A stretch of 64,000 nt of DNA, taken from positions 105,591 through 169,590 of the forward strand of contig NZ_JBEXDG010000018.1 of assembly GCF_040605635.1 (NCBI RefSeq). The letters are read 5' to 3'. Position 1 is the stretch's first letter. Every line of letters begins with the position of its first letter. Below, piece by piece: positions 17,074 to 24,939 of this stretch. The notes beneath the pieces were generated by a model that saw nothing but the letters and a program-made list of their open reading frames with translations, was not told the DNA's origin and made no database searches. Both the position numbers and the translations under genes were made by a program. This DNA comes from Dactylosporangium sp040605635 (lineage in GTDB: Bacteria > Actinomycetota > Actinomycetes > Mycobacteriales > Micromonosporaceae).

Positions 17074-17666
17074 CGATTCGCCCCACCGCCCTGTTGATCG
17101 ATTTCGACGGTGTACTGCGCCGCCACGACCCGGCGATCGCCGCCGCGATCGAGACCCGGCACGGCCTGGCGCCGGGCGCGATCCTCGCCGCCGGGCTCGA
17201 ATGGGACCGGCAGCTGCCGGCGATCACCGGGGAGATCGGGCGCGAGGAGTGGCTGGAGTCCATCGCCGAGGCGCTGCGCGTCGACCTGGCCGTCGTCCAG
17301 GAATGGGACCAGGACAAGGGCGAGATCGTGCCCGAGGTGCTGCGGTTCGTCAAAGACGTCCGGAAGGCCGGGATGAAGGTCGGCCTGGCCACCAATGCCA
17401 TGGACGACCTCGGTGAGGTCCTGGACAGGCACGGCATCGCCAAGCAGTTCGACGCGATCGCCAACTCCTCGGAGATCAGCGTGCACAAGCCGGCGCCCGG
17501 CTACTTCCGCGCCGCCTGCGCCCTCGTCGGCGCGCACCCGAAGCAGTGCCTGTTCATCGACGACGCCGACCGCAACATCCGCGCGGCGCGAGCGGCAGGC
17601 CTCTCGGCCTACCGCTACACGCCCGGCGACGATCTCACCTACGCGCGGAAAGCGCTGGGAATCTAG
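17070..17666 (+). CDS. HAD superfamily hydrolase
   Basis: A 198-residue protein with all four HAD motifs: I LIDFDGVL near residue 8 (nucleophile Asp), II ATNAMDD near 110, III HKPAPGYF near 137, and IV FIDDADRN near 163. Probably a small-molecule phosphatase; substrate unknown. ATG 17070 overlaps the smc stop (ATGA), so it is translationally coupled to smc. Its TAG stop overlaps the opposite-strand glutathione peroxidase stop (CTAG). Confidence 0.9.
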   Translation: MTIRPTALLIDFDGVLRRHDPAIAAAIETRHGLAPGAILAAGLEWDRQLPAITGEIGREEWLESIAEALRVDLAVVQEWDQDKGEIVPEVLRFVKDVRKAGMKVGLATNAMDDLGEVLDRHGIAKQFDAIANSSEISVHKPAPGYFRAACALVGAHPKQCLFIDDADRNIRAARAAGLSAYRYTPGDDLTYARKALGI

Positions 17667-18145
17667 AGCGCGGCCTCGATCGCCTTGACGACCTCGTCGG
17701 ACTGCGGCGTCGCGCGGGGCGAGAACCGGGCCGCGACCGTGCCGTCGGGGGCGATCAGGAACTTCTCGAAGTTCCACCGGATGTCGCCGGTGTGGCCCTC
17801 GGCGTCCGGGACGTCGACGAGCTGCTGGTAGAGCGGGTGCCGGCCGTCGCCGTTGACCTCGACCTTCTCCGTCATCGGGAAGGTCACGCCGTAGGTCGTG
17901 CTGCAGAACTCGGCGATCTCCTCGGTCGTGCCGGGCTCCTGCCCGCCGAACTGGTTGCACGGCACCCCGAGCACGGAGAAGCCGCGGTCGCCGTACTCCT
18001 TCTGCAGCGCCTCCAGCTCCGTGTACTGCGGGGTCAGCCCGCACTTCGAGGCCACGTTGACGACCAGCACGGGGTGCCCGCGGAACTGGCCGAGGTCCAG
18101 AGGGTCGCCCTGCAGGCCGGCGATCTTCACGTCGTAGAAGCTCAT
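17663..18145 (-). CDS. glutathione peroxidase-family thiol peroxidase
   Basis: A 160-residue Cys-type GPx. Catalytic residues are visible: Cys in NVASKCGLTPQY near residue 35, Gln in CNQFGGQEPG near 70, and Trp-Asn in DIRWNFEKFL near 125. The second Cys (CNQF) is the usual resolving-region feature of thioredoxin-dependent members, so thioredoxin or mycothiol-linked reductants are more likely than glutathione in an actinobacterium. ATG 18145 is favoured over upstream starts because TACGAT lies 6 nt before it, suggesting a leaderless transcript. Confidence 0.92.
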   Translation of the reverse strand: MSFYDVKIAGLQGDPLDLGQFRGHPVLVVNVASKCGLTPQYTELEALQKEYGDRGFSVLGVPCNQFGGQEPGTTEEIAEFCSTTYGVTFPMTEKVEVNGDGRHPLYQQLVDVPDAEGHTGDIRWNFEKFLIAPDGTVAARFSPRATPQSDEVVKAIEAAL

Positions 18146-18151
18146 GCCCTG

Positions 18152-18157
18152 ATCGTA
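18152..18157 (-). promoter_or_regulatory. -10 hexamer TACGAT, leaderless glutathione peroxidase gene
   Basis: On the minus strand TACGAT ends 6 nt before the ATG at 18145, which would put the transcript start at the start codon. It lies next to the divergent aldehyde dehydrogenase promoter. Confidence 0.4.
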
Positions 18158-18165
18158 TGCCGACC

Positions 18166-18193
18166 TTGACTTCAGAGGTTCGTTCGGTACATT
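18166..18193 (+). promoter_or_regulatory. promoter of the aldehyde dehydrogenase / ABC importer operon
   Basis: TTGACT (18166-18171) and TACATT (18188-18193) are separated by 16 bp, close to the housekeeping sigma consensus and the best -35/-10 pair I see in the window. The expected leader is about 140 nt. No clear operator palindrome was found. Confidence 0.55.
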
Positions 18194-18337
18194 AACAAAG
18201 ACCGATTCCGGTGAGCCCACCCTCACTCACCGCGGTTTCGCCACGTTCCTCGCCGGACGGCGCCGGCGGACCTGCCCTGCGCGACACGCGCCATGGGCAC
18301 GCCCGCGACCGCCGTTCCCGAGGAGGGCCCAGCCATC

Positions 18338-19726
18338 ATGGCCGTTGTCACCGTGCGTAATCCCGGCACCGGGGAAGTGCTGGGGGAGGTGCCCGCGACC
18401 GATGCGGCACAGGTCGCCGCGACCGTCGAGCGCGCCCGGCAAGGTCAGCGGGCGATGGCCGCCACACCGGCCCACGAGCGCGCCGGCCTGCTGCTCCGCG
18501 TCGCCGACGGGATCGAGGCCGAGCGGGAGGACCTCGCCCGGCTGCTCGCCGCCGAGAACGGCAAACCGATTCAGCAGACGCGCGGTGAGGTCGAGGCCGC
18601 CGTGCGGATCTTCCGCGGCACCGCGGGCGAGGCGACCAGGCTCTTCGGCCGGCAGATCCCGCTCGACGCGGTGCCGGGCCTGGAGCACCACCTGGCCGTC
18701 ACCGTGCGCGAGCCGCTCGGTGTCGTCGCCGCGCTCGTGCCGTTCAACTACCCCGTCGAGCTGTACGCGCACAAGGCCGCCGCCGCGCTCGCCGCCGGCA
18801 ACGCGGTCGTCGTGCAACCCCCGGCCCGCTGCCCGCTGAGCCTGCTGCGGATCGCCGAGATGGTCCACCGGGCCGCACCGGACAACGCCCACCAGGTCGT
18901 CGTGGGCGGTGCCGAGGTGAGTCAGCAGCTCGCCGAGCTGCCCGGGATCGCCGCGGTGACCCTGACGGGCAGCACCGCCGCCGGACGGGAGATCGCCCGC
19001 CGCGCCGCCGGCACCCTGAAGAAGGTCCTCCTGGAGCTCGGCGGCAACGACGCGCTGATCGTCTGCGCCGACGCGGACATCGAGGAGGCCGCCCGCGCCG
19101 TCGTCCTCGGCCGGCTCGCCCGCGGCAACGGGCAGATCTGCTGCGCGGTGAAGCGGGTGTACGTCCAGGCCGGCGTCCACGACGACTTCGTCGACGCCCT
19201 TGTCGCGCAGACCGCGAAGCTGACCGTCGGCGACCAGCTCCTGGAGTCCACCGACGTCGGCCCGCTCATCGCCGAGGAGGCCGCCGGACGGGTCCTGGAT
19301 GCTGTGCGCACCCTCGTCGCCGACGGCGCGAGGCTCGTCGCCGGCGGGATCCGCAAGCGGGCGTTCATGGACCCGACGGTCCTCGTCGACGTGCCCACGA
19401 CCAGCCCCGCGTTCGCCGAGGAGATCTTCGGGCCGGTGGCGCCCGTCGCCCGCTTCGACGACCCGGACGAGGCGGTCCGGCTCGCCAACGACTCGCCGTA
19501 CGGGCTGCACGCCGCAGTCTTCACCCGCGACATCTCCCGGGCCCTGAGCATCGCCCGGCGGCTCGACGTCGGCGGCGTCGTCGTCAACGGCTCCACCGCG
19601 CTGCGCGCCGAGAACCTGCCGTTCGGCGGCACCAAGGACACCGGCGGACACCGGGAGGGCATCCACGACACCGTCCTGGACCTCACCAGGCAGAAGACGG
19701 TCGTCGTCATGGACGCCTTCCGATGA
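18338..19726 (+). CDS. NAD(P)-dependent aldehyde dehydrogenase
   Basis: A 462-residue ALDH that oxidises an aldehyde to an acid. Motifs: PFNYPVELYAHKAAAALAAGN (cofactor and substrate fold) near 130-150, LTGSTAAGREIAR near 210, catalytic Glu in LELGGND near 231, and catalytic Cys in GQICCAVKR near 267. It resembles succinate-semialdehyde or lactaldehyde dehydrogenases, but substrate cannot be set from sequence. ATG 18338 has AGGAGGG about 9 nt upstream. It overlaps the ABC ATPase gene by 4 nt (ATGA), so it likely handles an aldehyde derived from the imported sugar. Confidence 0.9.
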   Translation: MAVVTVRNPGTGEVLGEVPATDAAQVAATVERARQGQRAMAATPAHERAGLLLRVADGIEAEREDLARLLAAENGKPIQQTRGEVEAAVRIFRGTAGEATRLFGRQIPLDAVPGLEHHLAVTVREPLGVVAALVPFNYPVELYAHKAAAALAAGNAVVVQPPARCPLSLLRIAEMVHRAAPDNAHQVVVGGAEVSQQLAELPGIAAVTLTGSTAAGREIARRAAGTLKKVLLELGGNDALIVCADADIEEAARAVVLGRLARGNGQICCAVKRVYVQAGVHDDFVDALVAQTAKLTVGDQLLESTDVGPLIAEEAAGRVLDAVRTLVADGARLVAGGIRKRAFMDPTVLVDVPTTSPAFAEEIFGPVAPVARFDDPDEAVRLANDSPYGLHAAVFTRDISRALSIARRLDVGGVVVNGSTALRAENLPFGGTKDTGGHREGIHDTVLDLTRQKTVVVMDAFR

Positions 19727-21177
19727 CGCTGCGGCTGCGCGACGTCCACAAGTCCTACGCCGGCGTCGAGGTCCTGCACGGCGTGACGCTGCACGGCGAG
19801 CCCGGCGAGGTCCTCGCCATCGTGGGCGCCAACGGCGCGGGCAAGTCGACCCTCATCAAGATTCTCTCCGGTGTGGCACCGATGAGCTCCGGCACCCTCT
19901 CCTGGGACGGCGACGAGCTCGGACTCCGCACGCCGCACGACGCCCACGCGCACGGCATCCGGACGGTGCACCAGGAGCTGTCGCTGGTGCCGGAGCTGTC
20001 GGTCACGGAAAACCTCCTGATGGGCAACTTCCCGCGGCGGCTCGGCCTGATCGACTGGCCGGCCGCGCACCGGCGGGCCGCGCAGCTGCTGCACGAGGCC
20101 GGCTTCGGCATGATCGACCCGCGGGTGAAGGCGGCCAGGCTGTCGGTCGCCCGGCAGCAGATGGTCGAGATCGCCAAGGCGCTCGTCAGCGAGCCGCGCG
20201 TGCTCGTGCTCGACGAACCGTCCGCCGTCCTCGCCGGTGCCGACCTCGACGCGCTGTTCGCGCTGATCCGGCGGCTGCGGAGCCGTGGGGTGCTGGTGGT
20301 GTACGTGTCGCACCGCCTCGCCGAGGTCCTGGAGCTCGCCGACCGGATCGCCGTGATCAAGGACGGCCGGGTCGTCGCGACCACCACGCCCGGCGAGACC
20401 GGCGAGGGCGCCCTGATCCGGCTCATGGCGGGCCGGGCCCTCGACCGGATCTACCCGGACCGCAGGCCCGGGCCGGGGGAGCCGCTGCTGCGCGTCGACG
20501 GGCTCGGCCGGACGGGGGAGTTCGACGGCGTGACCCTCACCCTGCGGGCCGGCGAGATCGTCGGACTGTTCGGCCTGGTCGGATCGGGCCGCACCGAGTT
20601 CGCCGCGTGCGTGTTCGGGGCGACCAGGGCCACGACCGGCACGGCGTTCCGCAGCCCGCGGCACGCGATCCGGGCCGGGGTGGCGATGGTGACCGAGGAC
20701 CGGGCGGGCAGCGGACTGGTGCTCGGCATGACGGTGCGGGACAACATCGGCCTCACCACCTGGCGGTCCACCGCCCGGGGGCCGTTCCTCGACCGCACCC
20801 GGCAGCGGGCCTCCGTGAGCGCCATGATCGAGCGGCTCGGCATCCGCCCCGACCACTGCGCGGGCATGCCGGTCGCCCACCTGAGCGGCGGCAACCAGCA
20901 GAAGGTCGTCCTCGCCAAATGGCTGCTCACCGGACCGCGGGTGCTGATCCTCGACGAGCCGACCCGCGGCGTCGACATGGCCACCCGCGTCGACATCTAC
21001 CGCATGATCGACCGTCTCGCCCGCGACGGGCTCGCCGTGCTGCTGATCTCCTCCGACCTGACCGAGGTCCTCGGCGCCACCGACCGGGTCCTCGTCATGC
21101 GGCAGGGCCGGCTCGCCGGCGAGCTCCCGTCCGCCGGCGCCACCGAGGAACAGGTCCTGGAAAGGGCGATCGCATGA
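19723..21177 (+). CDS. sugar ABC transporter ATP-binding protein (RbsA/MglA type)
   Basis: A 484-residue tandem-ABC ATPase of the carbohydrate uptake CUT2 class. Domain 1 has Walker A GANGAGKST near 36, signature LSVARQQMVEIAKAL near 143 and LDEPSAVL. Domain 2 has a degenerate Walker A GLVGSGRTE near 288, the usual CUT2 asymmetry, then LSGGNQQKVVLAKWL near 390 and LDEPTRGVD. It is coupled by 4-nt overlaps to the ALDH gene before and the permease gene after it. Confidence 0.93.
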   Translation: MTLRLRDVHKSYAGVEVLHGVTLHGEPGEVLAIVGANGAGKSTLIKILSGVAPMSSGTLSWDGDELGLRTPHDAHAHGIRTVHQELSLVPELSVTENLLMGNFPRRLGLIDWPAAHRRAAQLLHEAGFGMIDPRVKAARLSVARQQMVEIAKALVSEPRVLVLDEPSAVLAGADLDALFALIRRLRSRGVLVVYVSHRLAEVLELADRIAVIKDGRVVATTTPGETGEGALIRLMAGRALDRIYPDRRPGPGEPLLRVDGLGRTGEFDGVTLTLRAGEIVGLFGLVGSGRTEFAACVFGATRATTGTAFRSPRHAIRAGVAMVTEDRAGSGLVLGMTVRDNIGLTTWRSTARGPFLDRTRQRASVSAMIERLGIRPDHCAGMPVAHLSGGNQQKVVLAKWLLTGPRVLILDEPTRGVDMATRVDIYRMIDRLARDGLAVLLISSDLTEVLGATDRVLVMRQGRLAGELPSAGATEEQVLERAIA

Positions 21178-22151
21178 CCACCCTCGCCGTCCGGATCAAA
21201 GGCCGGGACGTGACCGTGGAGATCGCGTTCACGCTGCTGATCGCGGCACTGATCGTCGTGGCCGCCACCACGTCGGAGAGCTTCCTGACCGCCACCAACA
21301 TCACCAACCTGCTCAAGCAGATGGTCACCACGGGGCTGCTCGCCTTCGGCATGCTCGTGGTGATCCTCACCGGCGGGATCGACCTGTCCGTCGGGTCGGT
21401 CGTCGCGTTCGCCGGGATCGTCACCGCAGGCCTCGTCCATGGCAGTGGCTCCGGCCTGCCGATCCCCGTCGCGATGCTCGTCGGCGTCGCGGGCGGCGTC
21501 GCGTTCGGCGCGGTCAACGGCGTCCTCGTCGCCCGGTTCGGGCTCGCGCCGTTCGTCGTCACCCTCGCGTCGCTCACGACGGTCCGCGGGCTCGCGTTCG
21601 TCTACTCGGAGGTGCCGATCGCACCGGCCGACCCCGGCTTCCTCACGCTGGGCTCGGCCATGATCGGCCCCTTCCCCCTGATCACGCTGATCATGCTGGC
21701 CGTCTTCGGGATCGGCGGCGTGTTCCTGGCCCGGACGCCACCCGGGCGCTCGATCATCGCCATCGGCGGCAACGCCGAGACGGTCCGCCTCGCGGGCATC
21801 GACGTGCGTCGGCACCTCGTGCTCGCCTACTGCATCAGCGGCTTCTGTGCCGGACTCGCCGGAATCATCCTCACCAGCAGAGTCGGCATCGCACAACCCA
21901 GCGTCGGGGTCGCTTTCGAGCTCGACGCGATCGCGGCCTGCGTCATCGGCGGCGCGAGCTTGTCCGGCGGCCGGGGTTCGGCGAAGGGTGCCTTCGGCGG
22001 GGTGCTCGTCCTGGTCCTGATCAACAACCTGCTCAACCTGTACGGCGTGCAGTCGTTCTGGCAGCAGGTGCTCAAGGGACTGATCATCATCGCGGTCATC
22101 CTCGTCCAACGGTCGAGGCTGCCGCGCTCCGTTGCGAAGGGACGCGCATGA
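21174..22151 (+). CDS. sugar ABC transporter permease (RbsC type)
   Basis: A 325-residue membrane protein with about 8-10 hydrophobic helices. It contains LTGGIDLSVGSVVAFAGIV near 60 and the GGASLSGGRGSAKGAFGGVLVL segment near 265, both signatures of BPD_transp_2 permeases. It should dimerise and pair with the ATPase encoded just before and the lipoprotein encoded just after, all joined by ATGA overlaps. Confidence 0.93.
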   Translation: MTTLAVRIKGRDVTVEIAFTLLIAALIVVAATTSESFLTATNITNLLKQMVTTGLLAFGMLVVILTGGIDLSVGSVVAFAGIVTAGLVHGSGSGLPIPVAMLVGVAGGVAFGAVNGVLVARFGLAPFVVTLASLTTVRGLAFVYSEVPIAPADPGFLTLGSAMIGPFPLITLIMLAVFGIGGVFLARTPPGRSIIAIGGNAETVRLAGIDVRRHLVLAYCISGFCAGLAGIILTSRVGIAQPSVGVAFELDAIAACVIGGASLSGGRGSAKGAFGGVLVLVLINNLLNLYGVQSFWQQVLKGLIIIAVILVQRSRLPRSVAKGRA

Positions 22152-23074
22152 GAAGAGCTTTATCCCTGCTGCTGGTGGTGGCGCTCGGGCTGGCCGGCTG
22201 CGGCGAGGACAAACCCGGCGACAAGGACGGCTACACCGTCGGTGTGGCGAACTTCCTGCTCAGCGGGCCGTACTTCAGCGGCATGGACGCCGCCGTCGCC
22301 GCGCAGGCCAAGGCCAAGGGCAACGTGAAGATCATCAGTACCGACGCCGGGGGCGACGCCGCCAAGCTCGCCGCCAACGTCGAGGACCTGCTGAGCAGGA
22401 ACGTCGACGCGATCATCATCTCCGGCGGCCCCCTCGAATCCGCGCCGGCCGCCCTGAACGCGATCAAGGCCGCGAACAAGCCCGTGATCCTGGTCGACCG
22501 GAAGTTCGCCACCGGCGAGTACACCAGCTGGATCGGACCGGACAACGAGGCCATCGGCAAGCAGGACGGCGAGTTCCTGGCCGCCCGGGTCAAGGGCAAG
22601 GTCGCGATCATCAAGGGCGGCCCCGCCGACAACTCGATCGGTCTCGCCCGCACCAACGGGGTGAAGTCGGTCCTCGGTACCAAGGCGGACATCACCCTGA
22701 TCGAGGCCCCCGACTTCGGCAACTGGGGCTCCGACGGCGGGCTGACCGTGATGGAGGGGCTGCTCGCCAAGCATCCCGACCTCGTCGCCGTCTTCTGCGA
22801 GAACGACGCCATGTGCCTCGGCGCGCAGCGGGCGATCGCGGCGGCCGGCAAGACCGGCCAGATCGTGCTCGCCGGCGTCGACGGGCAGGCCGAGGCGCTC
22901 AAGGCAATCCTCGACGGCACCAACTACGTCGTCACCGGCCTGAACAGCCCGAACGTGATCGGCAAGCTCGCCCTGGACCGCACCGTCGAGGTCCTCGGCG
23001 GGGCCAAGGTCGAGAAGGACACCGTCGTCCCGTCGCCGCAGATCACCAAGGACAACGCGTCCCAATACCTCTAG
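22148..23074 (+). CDS. sugar ABC transporter substrate-binding lipoprotein
   Basis: A 308-residue periplasmic-binding-protein-like (type 1) protein. A lipobox LAGC at residues 14-17 predicts lipid anchoring. The mature part follows the ribose-binding fold: YTVGVANFLLSGPYFSGM, then VDAIIISGG near 93, FCENDAMCLGAQRAI near 214 and VLAGVDGQAEAL near 240. Ligand unknown, probably a monosaccharide. ATG 22148 overlaps the permease stop. Confidence 0.92.
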   Translation: MRRALSLLLVVALGLAGCGEDKPGDKDGYTVGVANFLLSGPYFSGMDAAVAAQAKAKGNVKIISTDAGGDAAKLAANVEDLLSRNVDAIIISGGPLESAPAALNAIKAANKPVILVDRKFATGEYTSWIGPDNEAIGKQDGEFLAARVKGKVAIIKGGPADNSIGLARTNGVKSVLGTKADITLIEAPDFGNWGSDGGLTVMEGLLAKHPDLVAVFCENDAMCLGAQRAIAAAGKTGQIVLAGVDGQAEALKAILDGTNYVVTGLNSPNVIGKLALDRTVEVLGGAKVEKDTVVPSPQITKDNASQYL

Positions 23075-23083
23075 GAGCTCGCT

Positions 23084-24862
23084 GTGAGACGACTACTCGT
23101 AGCGGTGTTGCTGACCGGATCGGCCGTCGCGATCCCCGCCTCGGCCGCCGCCGCGGCACCCACCTGGCGCCTGCTCTACTCCGAGAATTTCGCCCAGCCG
23201 ATCAACACCGGCAACGCGCCGTGGGTCCGCGAGACCTACGCCAACCCGTTCGACACCATCACCGACGACGCCGGACAGTGGTACCGCAACGACTACGGCC
23301 CGGCGTGGACGACGCAGTTCAACTCGTTCGACACCTACCGCAAGGAGTTCCCCGTCGGGCAGAACGGCTGGCTCACCGCCTCCCTGTCCGCCCGCGACTT
23401 CAACAAGGACGGCGTCCTGGAGGCGCCGCCGTCGATCACCACGGCGACGGTCGGCGGGTCGGGCGCGGCCGTCATCAACGTGCCCGAGAGCACCGGCGGC
23501 GCCATCTTCCGCCCGACCCAGGCGCTGCCGGACCAGTACCGCGTCGAGTACAAGCTCAAGACGATCGACTTCGGCGGTAAGCGCAACGGCACCATCAACT
23601 ACGGCGGCCGGGTCAACGGCTACTCCACCGCGGGCTGCAAGACCCAGCACCCGTGGGGCGAGGGCTCCAACAGCCCCGGCTGGAGCGGCGACGCGTCCGT
23701 GCCCTACTGCCAGTGGCAGGACGTGCGGGCCGGCAACTACGGGTACAACGGCTTCCATTTCATGTCCATCGTGGACTTCGCGAACCCGGCACCCCGCAAC
23801 AACCACTTCTGGCACTACCACCGCAAGGTGCTGATGGACTCCTTCAGCCAGCACCCCGACCGGGTCGGCTCCGGCACCGGCGGCCGGGTCTGCAACGCCG
23901 CCACGAACAGCTACTACAACTACCGCGACGGCAACTTCAACACCGTCAACATGTGGCTGTCCGGCATGCCGAACTGGAACCCCGGCCCCGGCGGCCTGCC
24001 CGGCAACTCCCAGTGGTTCATGACCAGCTGCTCCGGCGGCGCCGCCGAGAACCAGCTGTCCAGCGCCGCCGAGCTGCAGCCGGAGCTGATGCCGGGCGAG
24101 TACTACACGTTCGCGATCGAGCGCGACGCGACCGGCTACACCCTGGAGGCGAGCGGCAACTTCGCCCGCTCCGGGCAGCGGACGCTGCGCTTCCACCGCG
24201 ACTTCGTGGTCAACAACGTGCCGATCTGGCACTACAACACCACCGCCGCCGGCTACAACGGCCAGTTCAACGGCAACCTGGTGCAGAACGACGACTTCGG
24301 CAGCACCACCTGGCCGAACCAGTGGCCGTCCGGCTCCGCCTACCCGGACTCGTTCGTCATCGGCGACCTGTACACCAACGTCTACGAGGGCTCGGCCAGC
24401 CTCACCGACATCAAGCTCTTCGTGCCGGACACGGGCGCACCGAATCTGGCGTTGAACAAGGCCGCGACCGCTTCCTCGCAGTGCGCGGCGTCCGAGGCGC
24501 CCGCCAAGGCGGTCAACGGCAGCTGGACGGGCGGCCTCGCCGACAAGTGGTGCGCCCTCGGCGCGAACCAGTGGCTGCGGGTCGACCTCGGCGCCAACCA
24601 GCAGGTCGGCAAGGTCGTCCTGCGGCACGCGGGGGCGGGCGGCGAGAAGACCAGCTGGAACACGAAGGACTTCGACGTGCAGACCAGCCTCGACGGCACC
24701 ACCTGGACGACGGTCGCCCAGGTCAGAGGTAACACGGCGAGCACGACGACGCACACCTTCACGCCGCGCTCCGCCCGGCATGTCCGACTGAACGTCATCG
24801 CACCGACCAGCGACACGGACACGGCCGCCCGGATCTTCGAGCTGGAGGCCTACGCGAGCTGA
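23084..24862 (+). CDS. secreted discoidin (F5/8 type C) domain protein, last gene of the sugar operon
   Basis: A 592-residue exported protein with signal peptide MRRLLVAVLLTGSAVAIPAS and cleavage near AAAA-PTW. Residues 30-450 are aromatic- and Asn-rich, with a beta-sandwich look (GGAIFRPTQALPDQYRVEYKLKTIDFGG) and four or more cysteines. I do not recognise a named catalytic family; a lectin-like or glycoside hydrolase fold is plausible. Residues 455-592 are a discoidin/CBM32-type carbohydrate-binding domain (NLALNKAATASSQC to VRLNVIAPTSDTDTAARIFELEAYAS). GTG 23084 has AGGAG 6 nt upstream and sits 9 nt after the lipoprotein stop. Context suggests it binds or cuts a polysaccharide feeding the importer. 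Confidence 0.8.
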   Translation: MRRLLVAVLLTGSAVAIPASAAAAAPTWRLLYSENFAQPINTGNAPWVRETYANPFDTITDDAGQWYRNDYGPAWTTQFNSFDTYRKEFPVGQNGWLTASLSARDFNKDGVLEAPPSITTATVGGSGAAVINVPESTGGAIFRPTQALPDQYRVEYKLKTIDFGGKRNGTINYGGRVNGYSTAGCKTQHPWGEGSNSPGWSGDASVPYCQWQDVRAGNYGYNGFHFMSIVDFANPAPRNNHFWHYHRKVLMDSFSQHPDRVGSGTGGRVCNAATNSYYNYRDGNFNTVNMWLSGMPNWNPGPGGLPGNSQWFMTSCSGGAAENQLSSAAELQPELMPGEYYTFAIERDATGYTLEASGNFARSGQRTLRFHRDFVVNNVPIWHYNTTAAGYNGQFNGNLVQNDDFGSTTWPNQWPSGSAYPDSFVIGDLYTNVYEGSASLTDIKLFVPDTGAPNLALNKAATASSQCAASEAPAKAVNGSWTGGLADKWCALGANQWLRVDLGANQQVGKVVLRHAGAGGEKTSWNTKDFDVQTSLDGTTWTTVAQVRGNTASTTTHTFTPRSARHVRLNVIAPTSDTDTAARIFELEAYAS

Positions 24863-24866
24863 GTTC

Positions 24867-24927
24867 GACCTTGGAGACTTTGTCCGGTCAGAGTGAGTCT
24901 TCAGAGTGAGACAAAGTCTCCAAGGTC
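24867..24927. terminator. bidirectional terminator between convergent genes
   Basis: Perfect 18-bp inverted repeat GACCTTGGAGACTTTGTC (24867-24884) and its complement (24910-24927) around a 25-nt loop that itself carries a CAGAGTGAG direct repeat. It lies between the discoidin gene (+) and the PhoD-like gene (-). Confidence 0.85.
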
Positions 24928-24939
24928 AACTGGCCGGCG

